Origin: an uncultured Spirochaetaceae bacterium | GTDB lineage: Bacteria > Spirochaetota > Spirochaetia > Treponematales > Treponemataceae | Assembly (NCBI GenBank): GCA_902773215.1 | Contig: CACYDQ010000391.1 | Coordinates: 1 to 9,914, forward strand | Reading direction: 5' to 3' | DNA: 9,914 nucleotides | Part shown: positions 1 to 6,566 of the stretch, piece by piece | How the letters are laid out: the number at the start of each line of letters is the position of its first letter | How positions within the stretch are numbered: position 1 is the first letter of the stretch | Notes under the pieces: generated by a model | The model's database searches: none | Told to the model about the DNA's origin: nothing | What the model saw: the letters and a program-made list of their open reading frames with translations, nothing else | Translations under genes and position numbers: made by a program

Positions 1-990
1 AAGCCCCGCAATCAGCTGTATCTTGAGGGCGTTGATGTTGCTCGCCCAGATGCGGAGACCGTTGTTGCTCGTCACGTTGATGACCTCCCCCGACTGGTAG
101 TAGTTCTCCACGACCTCTTTCCTGTCGGACTTGTAGCGGAAGACGCAGGAGCCCCGGAAGGAGATGTTCGCCGTGAAGGGATAGGCGCGGTTGTCGGTGT
201 GGATGGTCTGCTGCCCGCTCCCGCTCGCCTGCTCAATCTCGCTCCGGGAGGTGGAGTCGCTGTCAAGGATTCCGATGTACTGCTGGGACTCCCTGTCCTT
301 GAGCAGCATGCGGACCTCCGCTCCCCGGCTGCCGTCCCGCATGTCAACGTCGCTGACGTAGAGGATGATGTCGGTGATGTTGTCCCCGGTCAGGTCGATG
401 TCCCGCTCCTCGCTCAAGTCGACGACCTGCTCGCCGGACGGGGTCAGGACGGAGAGGTATCCCTGGGTGTTGGAGACGGTCAGCACGATGTTGCCGCCGT
501 TCTCCGTCGGTATCATAATCTGGTCGCCCACGTAGAGGCGGGCGTTCTGCGTCGTCCCGTCAAAGCTGTACTGGTGTATCTTCTTGTTCTCGGCGACGGC
601 CCGCGCGGCTATCTCCTTCTTTTCGGGAATCTTGAAGACGTAGAAATAGAGGAAGACGGCGGTTCCGCCCAGCAGCAGGATGATTATCACGGTGATGAGG
701 GGAACGAGGAACTTGGGGCGCTCCTTTGCCAGCAGGGCCCTGGGGGTCGGGGACTCCTGGAGCTTCATCGCATGGTACAGCTTGAGGAGCTCCTTCGTGT
801 CGGTGCCCAGATAATCCGAATAGTTCTGCAGGAAGCCCGTCAGGTATGCCTCCCCGGGGAAGCCCGCCTGGTCGTCGTTCTCCAGCGCGATGATGTACTG
901 CTTGGTTATCGTCGTCTCGGCGGAGACACGCTCTATGCTCAGGCCCTGTGCCTCCCGGGCCTCACGTAAAATCGAACCGTAGCTCTCCAT
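1..990 (-). CDS. rodZ: RodZ-like HTH/transmembrane cell-shape protein (3' end outside window)
   Basis: Translating the minus strand from ATG at 990 gives 330 residues with no stop before the window edge. Residues 4-75 form an XRE-type helix-turn-helix of the RodZ type (SYGSILREAREAQGLS, ITKQYIIALE). Residues 94-118 are one strongly hydrophobic membrane span (FLVPLITVIIILLLGG). The rest is an extracytoplasmic domain whose last visible part (ISFRGSCVFRYK, GLRIWASNINALKIQL) matches the beta-rich C-terminal domain (DUF4115-like) of RodZ. In known RodZ proteins the cytoplasmic HTH binds MreB and links it to the elongasome. The start follows the lolA stop by 8 nt, with an AGGG ribosome binding site at 997-1000, so it is probably co-transcribed with lolA. 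Only a short C-terminal tail should be missing. Family call is firm; the MreB role is inferred from the family. Confidence 0.88.
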   Translation of the reverse strand, partial: MESYGSILREAREAQGLSIERVSAETTITKQYIIALENDDQAGFPGEAYLTGFLQNYSDYLGTDTKELLKLYHAMKLQESPTPRALLAKERPKFLVPLITVIIILLLGGTAVFLYFYVFKIPEKKEIAARAVAENKKIHQYSFDGTTQNARLYVGDQIMIPTENGGNIVLTVSNTQGYLSVLTPSGEQVVDLSEERDIDLTGDNITDIILYVSDVDMRDGSRGAEVRMLLKDRESQQYIGILDSDSTSRSEIEQASGSGQQTIHTDNRAYPFTANISFRGSCVFRYKSDRKEVVENYYQSGEVINVTSNNGLRIWASNINALKIQLIAGL

Positions 991-998
991 TGTAAGCC

Positions 999-1664
999 CT
1001 ACTCCGAGAAAAGAAAGTTGTTGTAGTTGTTCGCCGAGGACGGCGGGTCGTAGATGAACCTCTGGTCGCTCATCCCGGTGTTCAGGCTGTAGCCGGAGAA
1101 ATAGAACACGTAGTCAAGGTCCGCGGGGGTGGTCGCGACGATCCTCCTGATGAGGAGGCTGTCGGGATCCACGGAAAGGAGCATCTTGGAGAACGCCTCG
1201 CTCGCCGACCGGCGGCGCAGGATAAGGTTGACGACCATCTCCTCGCTGCCCTCCTCAAGGGGAACCGGGGTCTGGCCGCTCTCGTAGGCGACCGTGTAGT
1301 AACGGCGCATCAGGGAAAGCCCCTCGGGAGTCGCGGCGGCAGCCCCGGAGCCGCTGACCGTCTGCTGGAGTATCGCGGACGAGCCGGGCAGGTAGATGAC
1401 GAGGGTCTCGCCGTTGAACAGTATCGTCTGCCCGTTTGGCTGGGAGAAGTCAATCCTGAGCATCTCCGGCCGCTTGAAGGAGGCCTTGCCCTTCATCACG
1501 CCTCCGTTGCCGACGATGATCTGGGTGTCGGCTTCGTAATCCTGTATCTTGCCGTAGTGGTCGCTTACGCTTTTAAAAAACTCGCTCGCCGTGAGGATGG
1601 ACTGCGAGAAGGCGGGCGCAAAGAAAACTGCCGCCAGCAAAAGCACGGAAAAAGCTTTTTTCAT
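999..1664 (-). CDS. lolA: LolA-family outer-membrane lipoprotein carrier protein
   Basis: A 221-residue protein with a clear signal peptide: MKK, a hydrophobic core to about residue 18, and a probable signal peptidase I site after AFS at residue 20. No lipobox cysteine is seen, so it should be a soluble periplasmic protein. The LolA fold is recognisable from the pattern around residues 56-92 (GKASFKRPEMLRIDF, then GQTILFNGETLVIYLP), which forms the concave beta-sheet that holds the lipoprotein acyl chains in known LolA. Family role: it takes lipoproteins released from the inner membrane by LolCDE and carries them to the outer membrane. An A/S/G-rich insertion near residues 103-113 (VSGSGAAAATP) is probably a surface loop. 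It is the first gene of a minus-strand operon with rodZ. Upstream there is no Shine-Dalgarno sequence and the -10 box lies only 8 nt from the ATG. Naming is by family; no lolB is visible here. Confidence 0.87.
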   Translation of the reverse strand: MKKAFSVLLLAAVFFAPAFSQSILTASEFFKSVSDHYGKIQDYEADTQIIVGNGGVMKGKASFKRPEMLRIDFSQPNGQTILFNGETLVIYLPGSSAILQQTVSGSGAAAATPEGLSLMRRYYTVAYESGQTPVPLEEGSEEMVVNLILRRRSASEAFSKMLLSVDPDSLLIRRIVATTPADLDYVFYFSGYSLNTGMSDQRFIYDPPSSANNYNNFLFSE

Positions 1665-1672
1665 AACGCAAT

Positions 1673-1701
1673 ATAATAGAAGAAAAAGCCCGCCTCGTCA
1701 A
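1673..1701 (-). promoter_or_regulatory. Sigma-70 type promoter of lolA-rodZ
   Basis: On the minus strand, TTGACG (1701-1696) is followed by a 17-nt spacer and TATTAT (1678-1673). Only 8 nt separate the -10 from the lolA ATG at 1664, so the predicted transcript starts 0-3 nt before the start codon. There is no purine-rich ribosome site in between, which fits leaderless or nearly leaderless translation. Confidence 0.7.
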
Positions 1702-1710
1702 TACATTGAC
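1697..1710. promoter_or_regulatory. Perfect inverted repeat joining two divergent -35 boxes (possible operator)
   Basis: GTCAAT-AC-ATTGAC is a perfect 6-bp inverted repeat with a 2-bp centre. Its arms are mostly made of the two -35 hexamers that face outward toward lolA and toward the glycosyltransferase gene. It may simply result from back-to-back -35 boxes, or it may also be a dimeric regulator site that controls both operons together; the sequence alone does not decide. Confidence 0.45.
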
Positions 1711-1735
1711 AGCCCTGCGCATTTCCCCTTATACT
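1706..1735 (+). promoter_or_regulatory. Sigma-70 type promoter of glycosyltransferase-OMP operon
   Basis: TTGACA (1706-1711), 18-nt spacer, TATACT (1730-1735): close to consensus. The ATG at 1743 lies 7 nt after the -10, so the predicted first transcribed base is at or within one base of the A of ATG. No Shine-Dalgarno sequence precedes the start and no other in-frame ATG or GTG lies near it, so a leaderless mRNA is the simplest reading. Confidence 0.72.
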
Positions 1736-1742
1736 TTCTCTT

Positions 1743-2921
1743 ATGTCAGGCGAGGATGTCGGCAGGCGGTTCCTGCTGGTCTATTTGAACACGGGAAACG
1801 GTCACAGGGCACAGGCAAAGGTGCTGCAGGAAGCCTTCTATGAGTATGCCCCGGAATGCAAGGTCGAGCTCCTGTGCGGCTTTGACAGGAAGAACCGTGG
1901 CGGACACGTCCTCCTGGAACAGGGCTACGCCGTCGCCTGCAATTACCTCCACGGTGTCTGGCCCCTCGTCTACGACCTGGGCGAGTTCAAGTTCTTCCAG
2001 ACGATCGTCCGCCACACAATACGGCTGCACACGCAGTCCTACCTCCGGAAAGAGATTGAGGGGCGGCAGATAACCGACGTGGTGAGCTTCCACTTCGCGC
2101 TGACCCCCGTCATTCATGACGCCATCCTGACGGTGCAGAAGCGGACCGGCAGGAAGATCCGCCTGACGGTCATCACGACCGACCCCTTCACCGGGCCGTC
2201 CGCCTGGTTCTACAGGAAGAACCAGGATTACCTGGTCGCCTCCCCCCAGTTCCGTGACTTCGCGGTACGGTGCGGGGTCCCCGCTTCCCGCGTGCGCATC
2301 GTTCCCTTCCTGCTCAACAAGAAATTCACCAGTCCCGTCACGAAGGACGAGATCCGCTTTCTGCGCGGCAAGTACGGCTATCCCCAGGACAAGCGGGTCG
2401 TCCTGCTCGCGGGCGGGGGAGAGGGGCTTCCCGGCGCGCTCAAGATCGTCAACCAGTGCGTGCTGCACAAGGCCCCTTTCAGCGTCGCCGTCGTCTGCGG
2501 GCGCAACAAGGGCCTGTACCGGTCGCTGGAGCTCGTGCGGAAGGTCGCCCCCTGGCTGGACCTGCACATATACGGCTTCGTCGATTACATGGACAGCCTG
2601 GTCAAGCTGTCCGACCTCATCGTGTCCAAGGCGGGCACCTCGACGATAATGGAGATAGCCTCCCAGCAGAAGCCCGTCATCATCAGCAACTACATCTACG
2701 GGCAGGAGAAGGGCAACCTGGAGTTCGTCAAGCGGAACGGGATAGGCTGTTTCATCCGCCACTCCGCCGACATCTATGCCAGGATAAACGGCATCTTCGA
2801 AAGCGGGGAATCCTACGAGAAGGCCGCCGCCGCCTGCAAGGGGCTCGTGATAGACACGGACGTTAAAAAAACGGTAAGATACCTGCTGGGGAACAGACAG
2901 GGAGATCAGACAAAGAAATGA
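1743..2921 (+). CDS. GT28/MGDG-synthase-type glycolipid glycosyltransferase
   Basis: A 392-residue GT-B fold enzyme. The N-terminal domain opens with FLLVYLNTGNGHRAQA (residues 10-24), the nucleotide-sugar glycosyltransferase loop typical of MGDG synthase and UgtP-type diacylglycerol glycosyltransferases. The C-terminal domain shows the AGGGEGLPGA glycine loop (from about residue 223) and the donor-binding block SKAGTSTIMEIASQQKPVII (from 295), followed by GQEKGN. Known relatives move glucose or galactose from a UDP-sugar to diacylglycerol at the inner face of the cytoplasmic membrane, making membrane glycolipid. There is no signal peptide or clear membrane helix, as expected for a monotopic enzyme. 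It is the first gene of an operon with the following OMP gene, overlapping it as ATGA. MurG is a distant relative but lacks this N-terminal pattern. The sugar, and mono- or processive action, cannot be read from sequence. Confidence 0.85.
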   Translation: MSGEDVGRRFLLVYLNTGNGHRAQAKVLQEAFYEYAPECKVELLCGFDRKNRGGHVLLEQGYAVACNYLHGVWPLVYDLGEFKFFQTIVRHTIRLHTQSYLRKEIEGRQITDVVSFHFALTPVIHDAILTVQKRTGRKIRLTVITTDPFTGPSAWFYRKNQDYLVASPQFRDFAVRCGVPASRVRIVPFLLNKKFTSPVTKDEIRFLRGKYGYPQDKRVVLLAGGGEGLPGALKIVNQCVLHKAPFSVAVVCGRNKGLYRSLELVRKVAPWLDLHIYGFVDYMDSLVKLSDLIVSKAGTSTIMEIASQQKPVIISNYIYGQEKGNLEFVKRNGIGCFIRHSADIYARINGIFESGESYEKAAAACKGLVIDTDVKKTVRYLLGNRQGDQTKK

Positions 2922-4225
2922 AAGGAAAGATGCAAGCCCGGACCGTGTTTCTTGCGGCGATACTGATATCAGCCCATATCGCGCTCGGAGCGGAGGAGAA
3001 AGCCTCGACAGGAATCTACCGCCCCCTGCATTACGGGCACCAGCAGCACAGCGGGCTCAGTACCGCGTCGTTCGGGGCCCTGCGGTCGGACTATGACGAC
3101 TACACGTCCCCCCTCTACTACTCTGCGGCATTCACCGAGCACCTCAAGGACAGGAACTTCACCGCCCCGGTGCTCCGGGCAGGCGTGGACGAGAATTACT
3201 GGAACGCCGGGGCGAGCATGCAGTATGGGAACCTCTTCGGCTCCCTCGTCTACTACAACGCGATAGCGAACTTTCAGGACTGGCCTGCCAACATGACCGA
3301 CCTGGGGCTTGCGGCGACATTCGCGTTCGGCAAGAGCTTCTCCGCGCAGGCCCGCTACTACGATTTCTGCATCTCCGGCGGGGAAGGCATGGCCATGCCC
3401 GGCCTGACGCTCGCGGCGAACCTGGGGCAGGGCGGGTACAAGGTCCGCCCCCATCTGGGCGGCGATCTCTGCATGTGGCACCTGGGCCCCTGGGGCAACG
3501 ACAAGTTCTTTATCCGCGCCCAGGGGGGGGTAGACTTCAGCCGCGACAGCATGAGGGGCTTCGGGCTCTCCTACATGGCGGTCATCCCGGTGGACGGGAC
3601 GGAGAGCAAGGTGGACATAGACGACGTGGCGGTGAGCCACACGGTCTCATTCTGGGCGGGGGCTGCCAAGGACTTCGGCCGCTACACGGTCGGCGTGCGC
3701 CCCTACGGCCACATAAACTTGAACGCGGTCAACCCTGTTGACGTGCGCTACTGGGAGCTCCTGGAGGACGACGGGGCGATAAGCAGGTCACAGCTTGCCG
3801 AATACAGGAACCAGCCCTACCGGAAAGGCCAGTACAACCCCTATGCGGAGAGCGGCAACATGGATTTCCTGGTCAGGCTGCCGGTCGCCCTCTCCTGCCG
3901 TGTGGGCCAGTACGTCACCGTTACCGGGGGCGCGCTCTTCGGCCTCTATTACGCTAACTTCGACCACTACGGATACACCGGCCTGGGCGGGAACAACGGC
4001 AGGGGCTGGGTGCCGGAGGTCGGCGCGGGTCTCGGCCTCGGGTTCGAGATGGGAGGGGCAAGCCTTCAGGTCGGGACGGCATTCATCCGCTCCCCCTCGT
4101 TTGACGGAGACAAATACAGCAAGAGCAGCAAGCAGTTCTGGCGGCACAGCTATAAGGCGGAAGTCCTGTCGCTCGGGAGCATGTTCTCCGCCCCCCTGTC
4201 GCTCTCGCTCAGGTTCAGCTTCTAG
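2918..4225 (+). CDS. Predicted outer-membrane beta-barrel protein (unknown function)
   Basis: A 435-residue protein with an N-terminal signal peptide (hydrophobic TVFLAAILISAHIALG, cleavage near residues 24-25). The mature part is rich in Gly and aromatic residues with alternating amphipathic beta-strands, for example LFGSLVYYNAIANF, SFSAQARYYDF and AGLGLGFEMGGASLQVGTAF. The C-terminus is LSLSLRFSF, ending in the aromatic residue expected of the beta-signal read by BamA. The start overlaps the upstream stop (ATGA at 2918-2921), so translation is probably coupled; a second in-frame ATG at 2930, just after AAGGA, is an alternative start that keeps the same signal peptide. No named family was recognised; porin or uptake channel is possible. 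The coding sequence carries a run of eight G at 3523-3530. Secretion and barrel form are well supported; the role is not known. Confidence 0.75.
   Translation: MKGKMQARTVFLAAILISAHIALGAEEKASTGIYRPLHYGHQQHSGLSTASFGALRSDYDDYTSPLYYSAAFTEHLKDRNFTAPVLRAGVDENYWNAGASMQYGNLFGSLVYYNAIANFQDWPANMTDLGLAATFAFGKSFSAQARYYDFCISGGEGMAMPGLTLAANLGQGGYKVRPHLGGDLCMWHLGPWGNDKFFIRAQGGVDFSRDSMRGFGLSYMAVIPVDGTESKVDIDDVAVSHTVSFWAGAAKDFGRYTVGVRPYGHINLNAVNPVDVRYWELLEDDGAISRSQLAEYRNQPYRKGQYNPYAESGNMDFLVRLPVALSCRVGQYVTVTGGALFGLYYANFDHYGYTGLGGNNGRGWVPEVGAGLGLGFEMGGASLQVGTAFIRSPSFDGDKYSKSSKQFWRHSYKAEVLSLGSMFSAPLSLSLRFSF
3523..3530 (+). repeat. G8 homopolymer inside the OMP coding sequence
   Basis: Eight G in a row within CAG GGG GGG GTA (QGGV). 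Loss of one G would bring TAG (3531-3533) directly into frame; gain of one G would shift into a frame that stops with TGA at 3739-3741. The gene is in frame as given. Treponema pallidum is known to use poly-G tract length changes in and near surface protein genes. Confidence 0.6.
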
Positions 4226-4240
4226 TCAACCGGAATTCTG

Positions 4241-6202
4241 TCAGCCCTGCCGGAGGGCGTGCTTGCCCCGCTTCTCGAAGTAGAGGGCATTGTCCGCCAT
4301 GTCCAGAAGGCTCTTCAGGTCATAGCCCACCCCCATCGTCGGGTAGGAGACGTAGCCCAGGCTGATTGACAGGCTGAAGGGCTCGCCTGACTCCTTGTTC
4401 CATTCCTCGCACGCCTTGTCCAGGTTCTTCCGTATCTCCGTGTACTTCGGTATTCCCAGGGAGGGGGCGACGATGGCGAACTCATCCCCTCCCATCCTGC
4501 CTATGACATCGGTGGAGCGGAAGGCCTTCTTGAGCAGCTGGGCCTCGGCAATTATCGCCTTGTCCCCCGCCGCGTGCCCGTAGTTGTCGTTTATCTTCTT
4601 GAGCCCGTCTATGTCCCCGTAGAGGACGATGCCGCTCCCCTGGCTGGTCTTGCTCGCGTCCAGGGCCTTCTCCGCGAGCGAGAGGAAGCCCCTCCGGTTC
4701 ATGAGCCCGGTCATCTCGTCCGTCACCGATATCGCGTGGACGATGCTGTACTTGTCGGAAAGCTCCTTCTTCTCCTCCGCCGACTTGCTCAGGACGTACG
4801 AGGAGGCGAGGTTGTTGGAGATGACCCGGCAGACCATCGTGTAGACGGTTATGTCGAACTGCCCCGGGCGGAAGAGCATGTAGCCGTAGAGGACGGAGTT
4901 GCGGAAGAGGGAGACCACGTACATGCCGTCGAGCGAGTCCAGTATGTACTCCGGCAGGATCTGCTTGCGCGGATGGAATTTGACCGGCGGGGACGATCCG
5001 TCCAGCGCGAAGCCCGTGTCCCCGTCCATCGCGGTAAAGACCATCGCCGAGTCCGGCAGGGTAAAGTAGAACATCTTGTCCGTGCTTATGGGGTTCTCGA
5101 AGAGGACGATGGCCGCGCTCCGTATGCCGAACTCCACCATGTCCCGGTTCAGGTGCTGGCGGAACTCGTCGAGGGAGTCGTTCACCTGCATGTCGGTGAA
5201 CATCTTTATGACCTGCACGAATTCTCCGCGCCTGACGTACCATTCGGCGAGGCCGAAGCCCTTGTCGTCATAGCGGGAGCCCATGATGCGGCCTGTCCTG
5301 CTCCGTTCCTTGAAATAGCCGTCGGATTGCGCGAGGCAGCCGCAGGACTGCCGGTAGACAGGGCGGGCGTTGACCGTCGTGATGAGCTCGTAATCCTTGT
5401 TCTCTATCACGTCGCAGATCTTCTCCGCGGCGAGGGCGGCCTGCAGCTCTATGTTCTGGTCAATCGTCGTCAGCGGCGGGGTGCCGAGCATGGCCCGCGC
5501 GGCATTGTCGAAGCCCGTGACGGCCACGTCCTCCGGCACCTGCAGGCCGTATTTCTTCAGGCAGTCCATGCAGGCGAATGCCATCTCGTCGTTCAGTGCG
5601 ACTACCGCGTCGAAGTCGAATCCGCCTTTCCTTTCCCGGTACTCCTCCAGGGCACGGTAGGCCGTGTAGTAGTCGAAGTTGCCGATGAGCGCCCTGTCCC
5701 TGCCGAACTCTATGCCGTTCTCTGCCAGGACATCCAGGAAGACCTGCTTGCGGCTCAGTGCATCCTGCGCCCCCTTCGCCACGTCCAGGAGGGCGAAGTT
5801 CCTCCGGTGGTGCTTCTTGATGAGGTGACTGACCATATCGCGCATGGCCTCATCCGAGCTCGCCACGACGCTCGGGATGCTGCCGTAGATGTAGCCGATG
5901 CTGACGATGGGGACGGCATCGAAGGACTTGATGTAGGATTCGACGAACTCGTGCTCGTAGTAGTTCAGGGCCTGTGTCGTGACGAAGATGATTCCGTCCA
6001 CGTTCGCGCCCGTCATGTGCGCAGCGACGGACAGGTACTGGTAGTCGTAGACGCGGCCGACGTTCTCCCCCCCTCCCGTGGGGAATATCAGGAGGTCGTA
6101 TCCCCGTTCTTTCAGCACCAAATTTGCCCCCGTGACCATCTTCTGCGAGTATTCGGTCTCCGCATAGTCTATGAAGAGGGCAATCCTTTTCCGTTCACGC
6201 AT
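4241..6202 (-). CDS. LacI-type sensor domain fused to GGDEF diguanylate cyclase
   Basis: From ATG at 6202 the protein has 653 residues. Residues 4-285 form a sugar-binding domain of the LacI/GalR type (RIALFIDYAE, ALNDEMAFACMDCLKKYG, VTGFDNAARAMLGTPPLTTI) but lack both the N-terminal DNA-binding helix-turn-helix and any signal peptide, so the domain should sense in the cytoplasm. SCGC follows at 286-289, then a GAF-like alpha/beta stretch (about 325-475). The GGDEF domain (about 490-650) has DEMTGLMNRRG, GDIDGLKKIND, an intact GGDEF (571-575) and an inhibitory-site RSTD (562-565) five residues before it. It should be an active cyclase making c-di-GMP with product inhibition, tuned by an unknown small ligand. 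An in-frame ATG at 6265 would add 21 residues, but that segment is read from repeat DNA and has no ribosome site; 6202 has a weak AAAGAG in front. The last gene bases lie 15 nt from the convergent OMP gene. Confidence 0.88.
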   Translation of the reverse strand: MRERKRIALFIDYAETEYSQKMVTGANLVLKERGYDLLIFPTGGGENVGRVYDYQYLSVAAHMTGANVDGIIFVTTQALNYYEHEFVESYIKSFDAVPIVSIGYIYGSIPSVVASSDEAMRDMVSHLIKKHHRRNFALLDVAKGAQDALSRKQVFLDVLAENGIEFGRDRALIGNFDYYTAYRALEEYRERKGGFDFDAVVALNDEMAFACMDCLKKYGLQVPEDVAVTGFDNAARAMLGTPPLTTIDQNIELQAALAAEKICDVIENKDYELITTVNARPVYRQSCGCLAQSDGYFKERSRTGRIMGSRYDDKGFGLAEWYVRRGEFVQVIKMFTDMQVNDSLDEFRQHLNRDMVEFGIRSAAIVLFENPISTDKMFYFTLPDSAMVFTAMDGDTGFALDGSSPPVKFHPRKQILPEYILDSLDGMYVVSLFRNSVLYGYMLFRPGQFDITVYTMVCRVISNNLASSYVLSKSAEEKKELSDKYSIVHAISVTDEMTGLMNRRGFLSLAEKALDASKTSQGSGIVLYGDIDGLKKINDNYGHAAGDKAIIAEAQLLKKAFRSTDVIGRMGGDEFAIVAPSLGIPKYTEIRKNLDKACEEWNKESGEPFSLSISLGYVSYPTMGVGYDLKSLLDMADNALYFEKRGKHALRQG

Positions 6203-6249
6203 AGCTCTTTCGTTATAATCGGCAGGATTCGGAACAAAACTCAGCCCTT

Positions 6250-6399
6250 CGTTTTTTGGGGGCATAAACGGACATTTTCGAGTGTGTTAAACGGACGTTT
6301 TTGGGGGTGTTAAACGGACGTTTTTGGGGGTGTTAAACGTCCGTATCAGGGTGTGTTAAACGGGCATATCACATAGTGTGTTATGGACGTTTTACACTG
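6250..6399. repeat. 23-bp tandem repeat array upstream of the diguanylate cyclase
   Basis: Successive units begin at 6261, 6284, 6307, 6330 and 6353 (23-bp period) and at 6378 (25 bp after the last), with a partial copy at 6250-6260. Units 6284-6306 and 6307-6329 are identical. Their core AAACGGACGTTT (6289-6300, 6312-6323) is an inverted repeat, AAACG-GA-CGTTT, and is followed by TTGGGG. The outer units are diverged (6330 reads AAACGTCCGTAT; 6353 reads AAACGGGCATAT). A degenerate further copy (GTGTTACGGCGTTTCGGG) lies at 6472-6489. The period is a little over two helical turns, so it could seat repeated copies of a dimeric regulator. It covers the region from which either flanking gene could be regulated. 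Function unknown. Confidence 0.8.
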
Positions 6400-6406
6400 T
6401 GTAAAA
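6390..6406. promoter_or_regulatory. Perfect 17-bp palindrome, candidate operator
   Basis: TTTTACACTGTGTAAAA: two 8-bp arms around a single central T, with no mismatch. It sits at the end of the 23-bp array, about 100 bp upstream of the -35 of the CfpA-like gene and about 190 bp upstream of the cyclase start. There is no T tract and no gene end beside it, so it looks like a protein-binding site more than a terminator. The cognate regulator is not known. Confidence 0.5.
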
Positions 6407-6419
6407 TTCTCCGCCCGGG

Positions 6420-6467
6420 CACACGGCTACGCCCCTGCTTGCCCACACGGCTACGCCCCTGCTTGCC
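6420..6467. repeat. Perfect 24-bp tandem duplication with an inverted 8-bp partner
   Basis: Two identical 24-bp units, 6420-6443 and 6444-6467, each beginning CACACGGCTACG and ending CTGCTTGCC. Directly after the second, GCCGTGTG (6465-6472) is the reverse complement of CACACGGC at 6444-6451 (and at 6420-6427), so a hairpin with an 8-bp stem can form with either copy. The block lies between the 23-bp array and a degenerate copy of the same array motif, as if it had been inserted there. It is much more GC-rich than the flanking intergenic DNA. Confidence 0.8.
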
Positions 6468-6503
6468 GTGTGTGTTACGGCGTTTCGGGAGATGTGAAAT
6501 GGA

Positions 6504-6532
6504 TTGAAATATATTCGTTTATCCTCTATAAT
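6504..6532 (+). promoter_or_regulatory. Strong sigma-70 type promoter of the CfpA-like gene
   Basis: TTGAAA (6504-6509), 17-nt spacer, TATAAT (6527-6532): near consensus with optimal spacing. The predicted start of transcription is near 6539, giving a leader of about 43 nt that carries the ribosome site. It rules out a longer reading frame beginning at the TTG in the -35 box. Confidence 0.78.
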
Positions 6533-6566
6533 TATGCAGGCGTTTTGTCGAAAATGGAAAGAAAAT

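Noticed and set aside
199..969. Long open frame on the plus strand opposite rodZ
   Set aside because: Low-complexity Val/Leu/Asp/Gly-rich translation, no ribosome site, exactly antisense to a recognisable RodZ protein; an effect of GC-rich codon use.
1746..2762. Long open frame on the minus strand opposite the glycosyltransferase
   Set aside because: Antisense to a clear GT28 enzyme; translation resembles no family and has codon-shadow composition.
4244..4258. Hairpin GCCCT-GCCGG-AGGGC between the convergent OMP and cyclase genes
   Set aside because: Only a 5-bp stem, no T tract on either side, and it lies within the last codons of the cyclase gene; not good evidence of a terminator.
6203..6265. 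N-terminal extension of the diguanylate cyclase from ATG 6265
   Set aside because: Encoded partly by the 23-bp repeat, no ribosome site, and the LacI-type domain begins naturally at 6202.
4574..6313. 579-codon open frame on the plus strand opposite the diguanylate cyclase
   Set aside because: Antisense to an intact multi-domain protein, rich in Val/Asp/Glu/Arg as expected for a shadow frame, and it runs into the repeat array.
6250..6467. Possible CRISPR array
   Set aside because: The repeats are directly adjacent with no unique spacers, and no cas gene is nearby.
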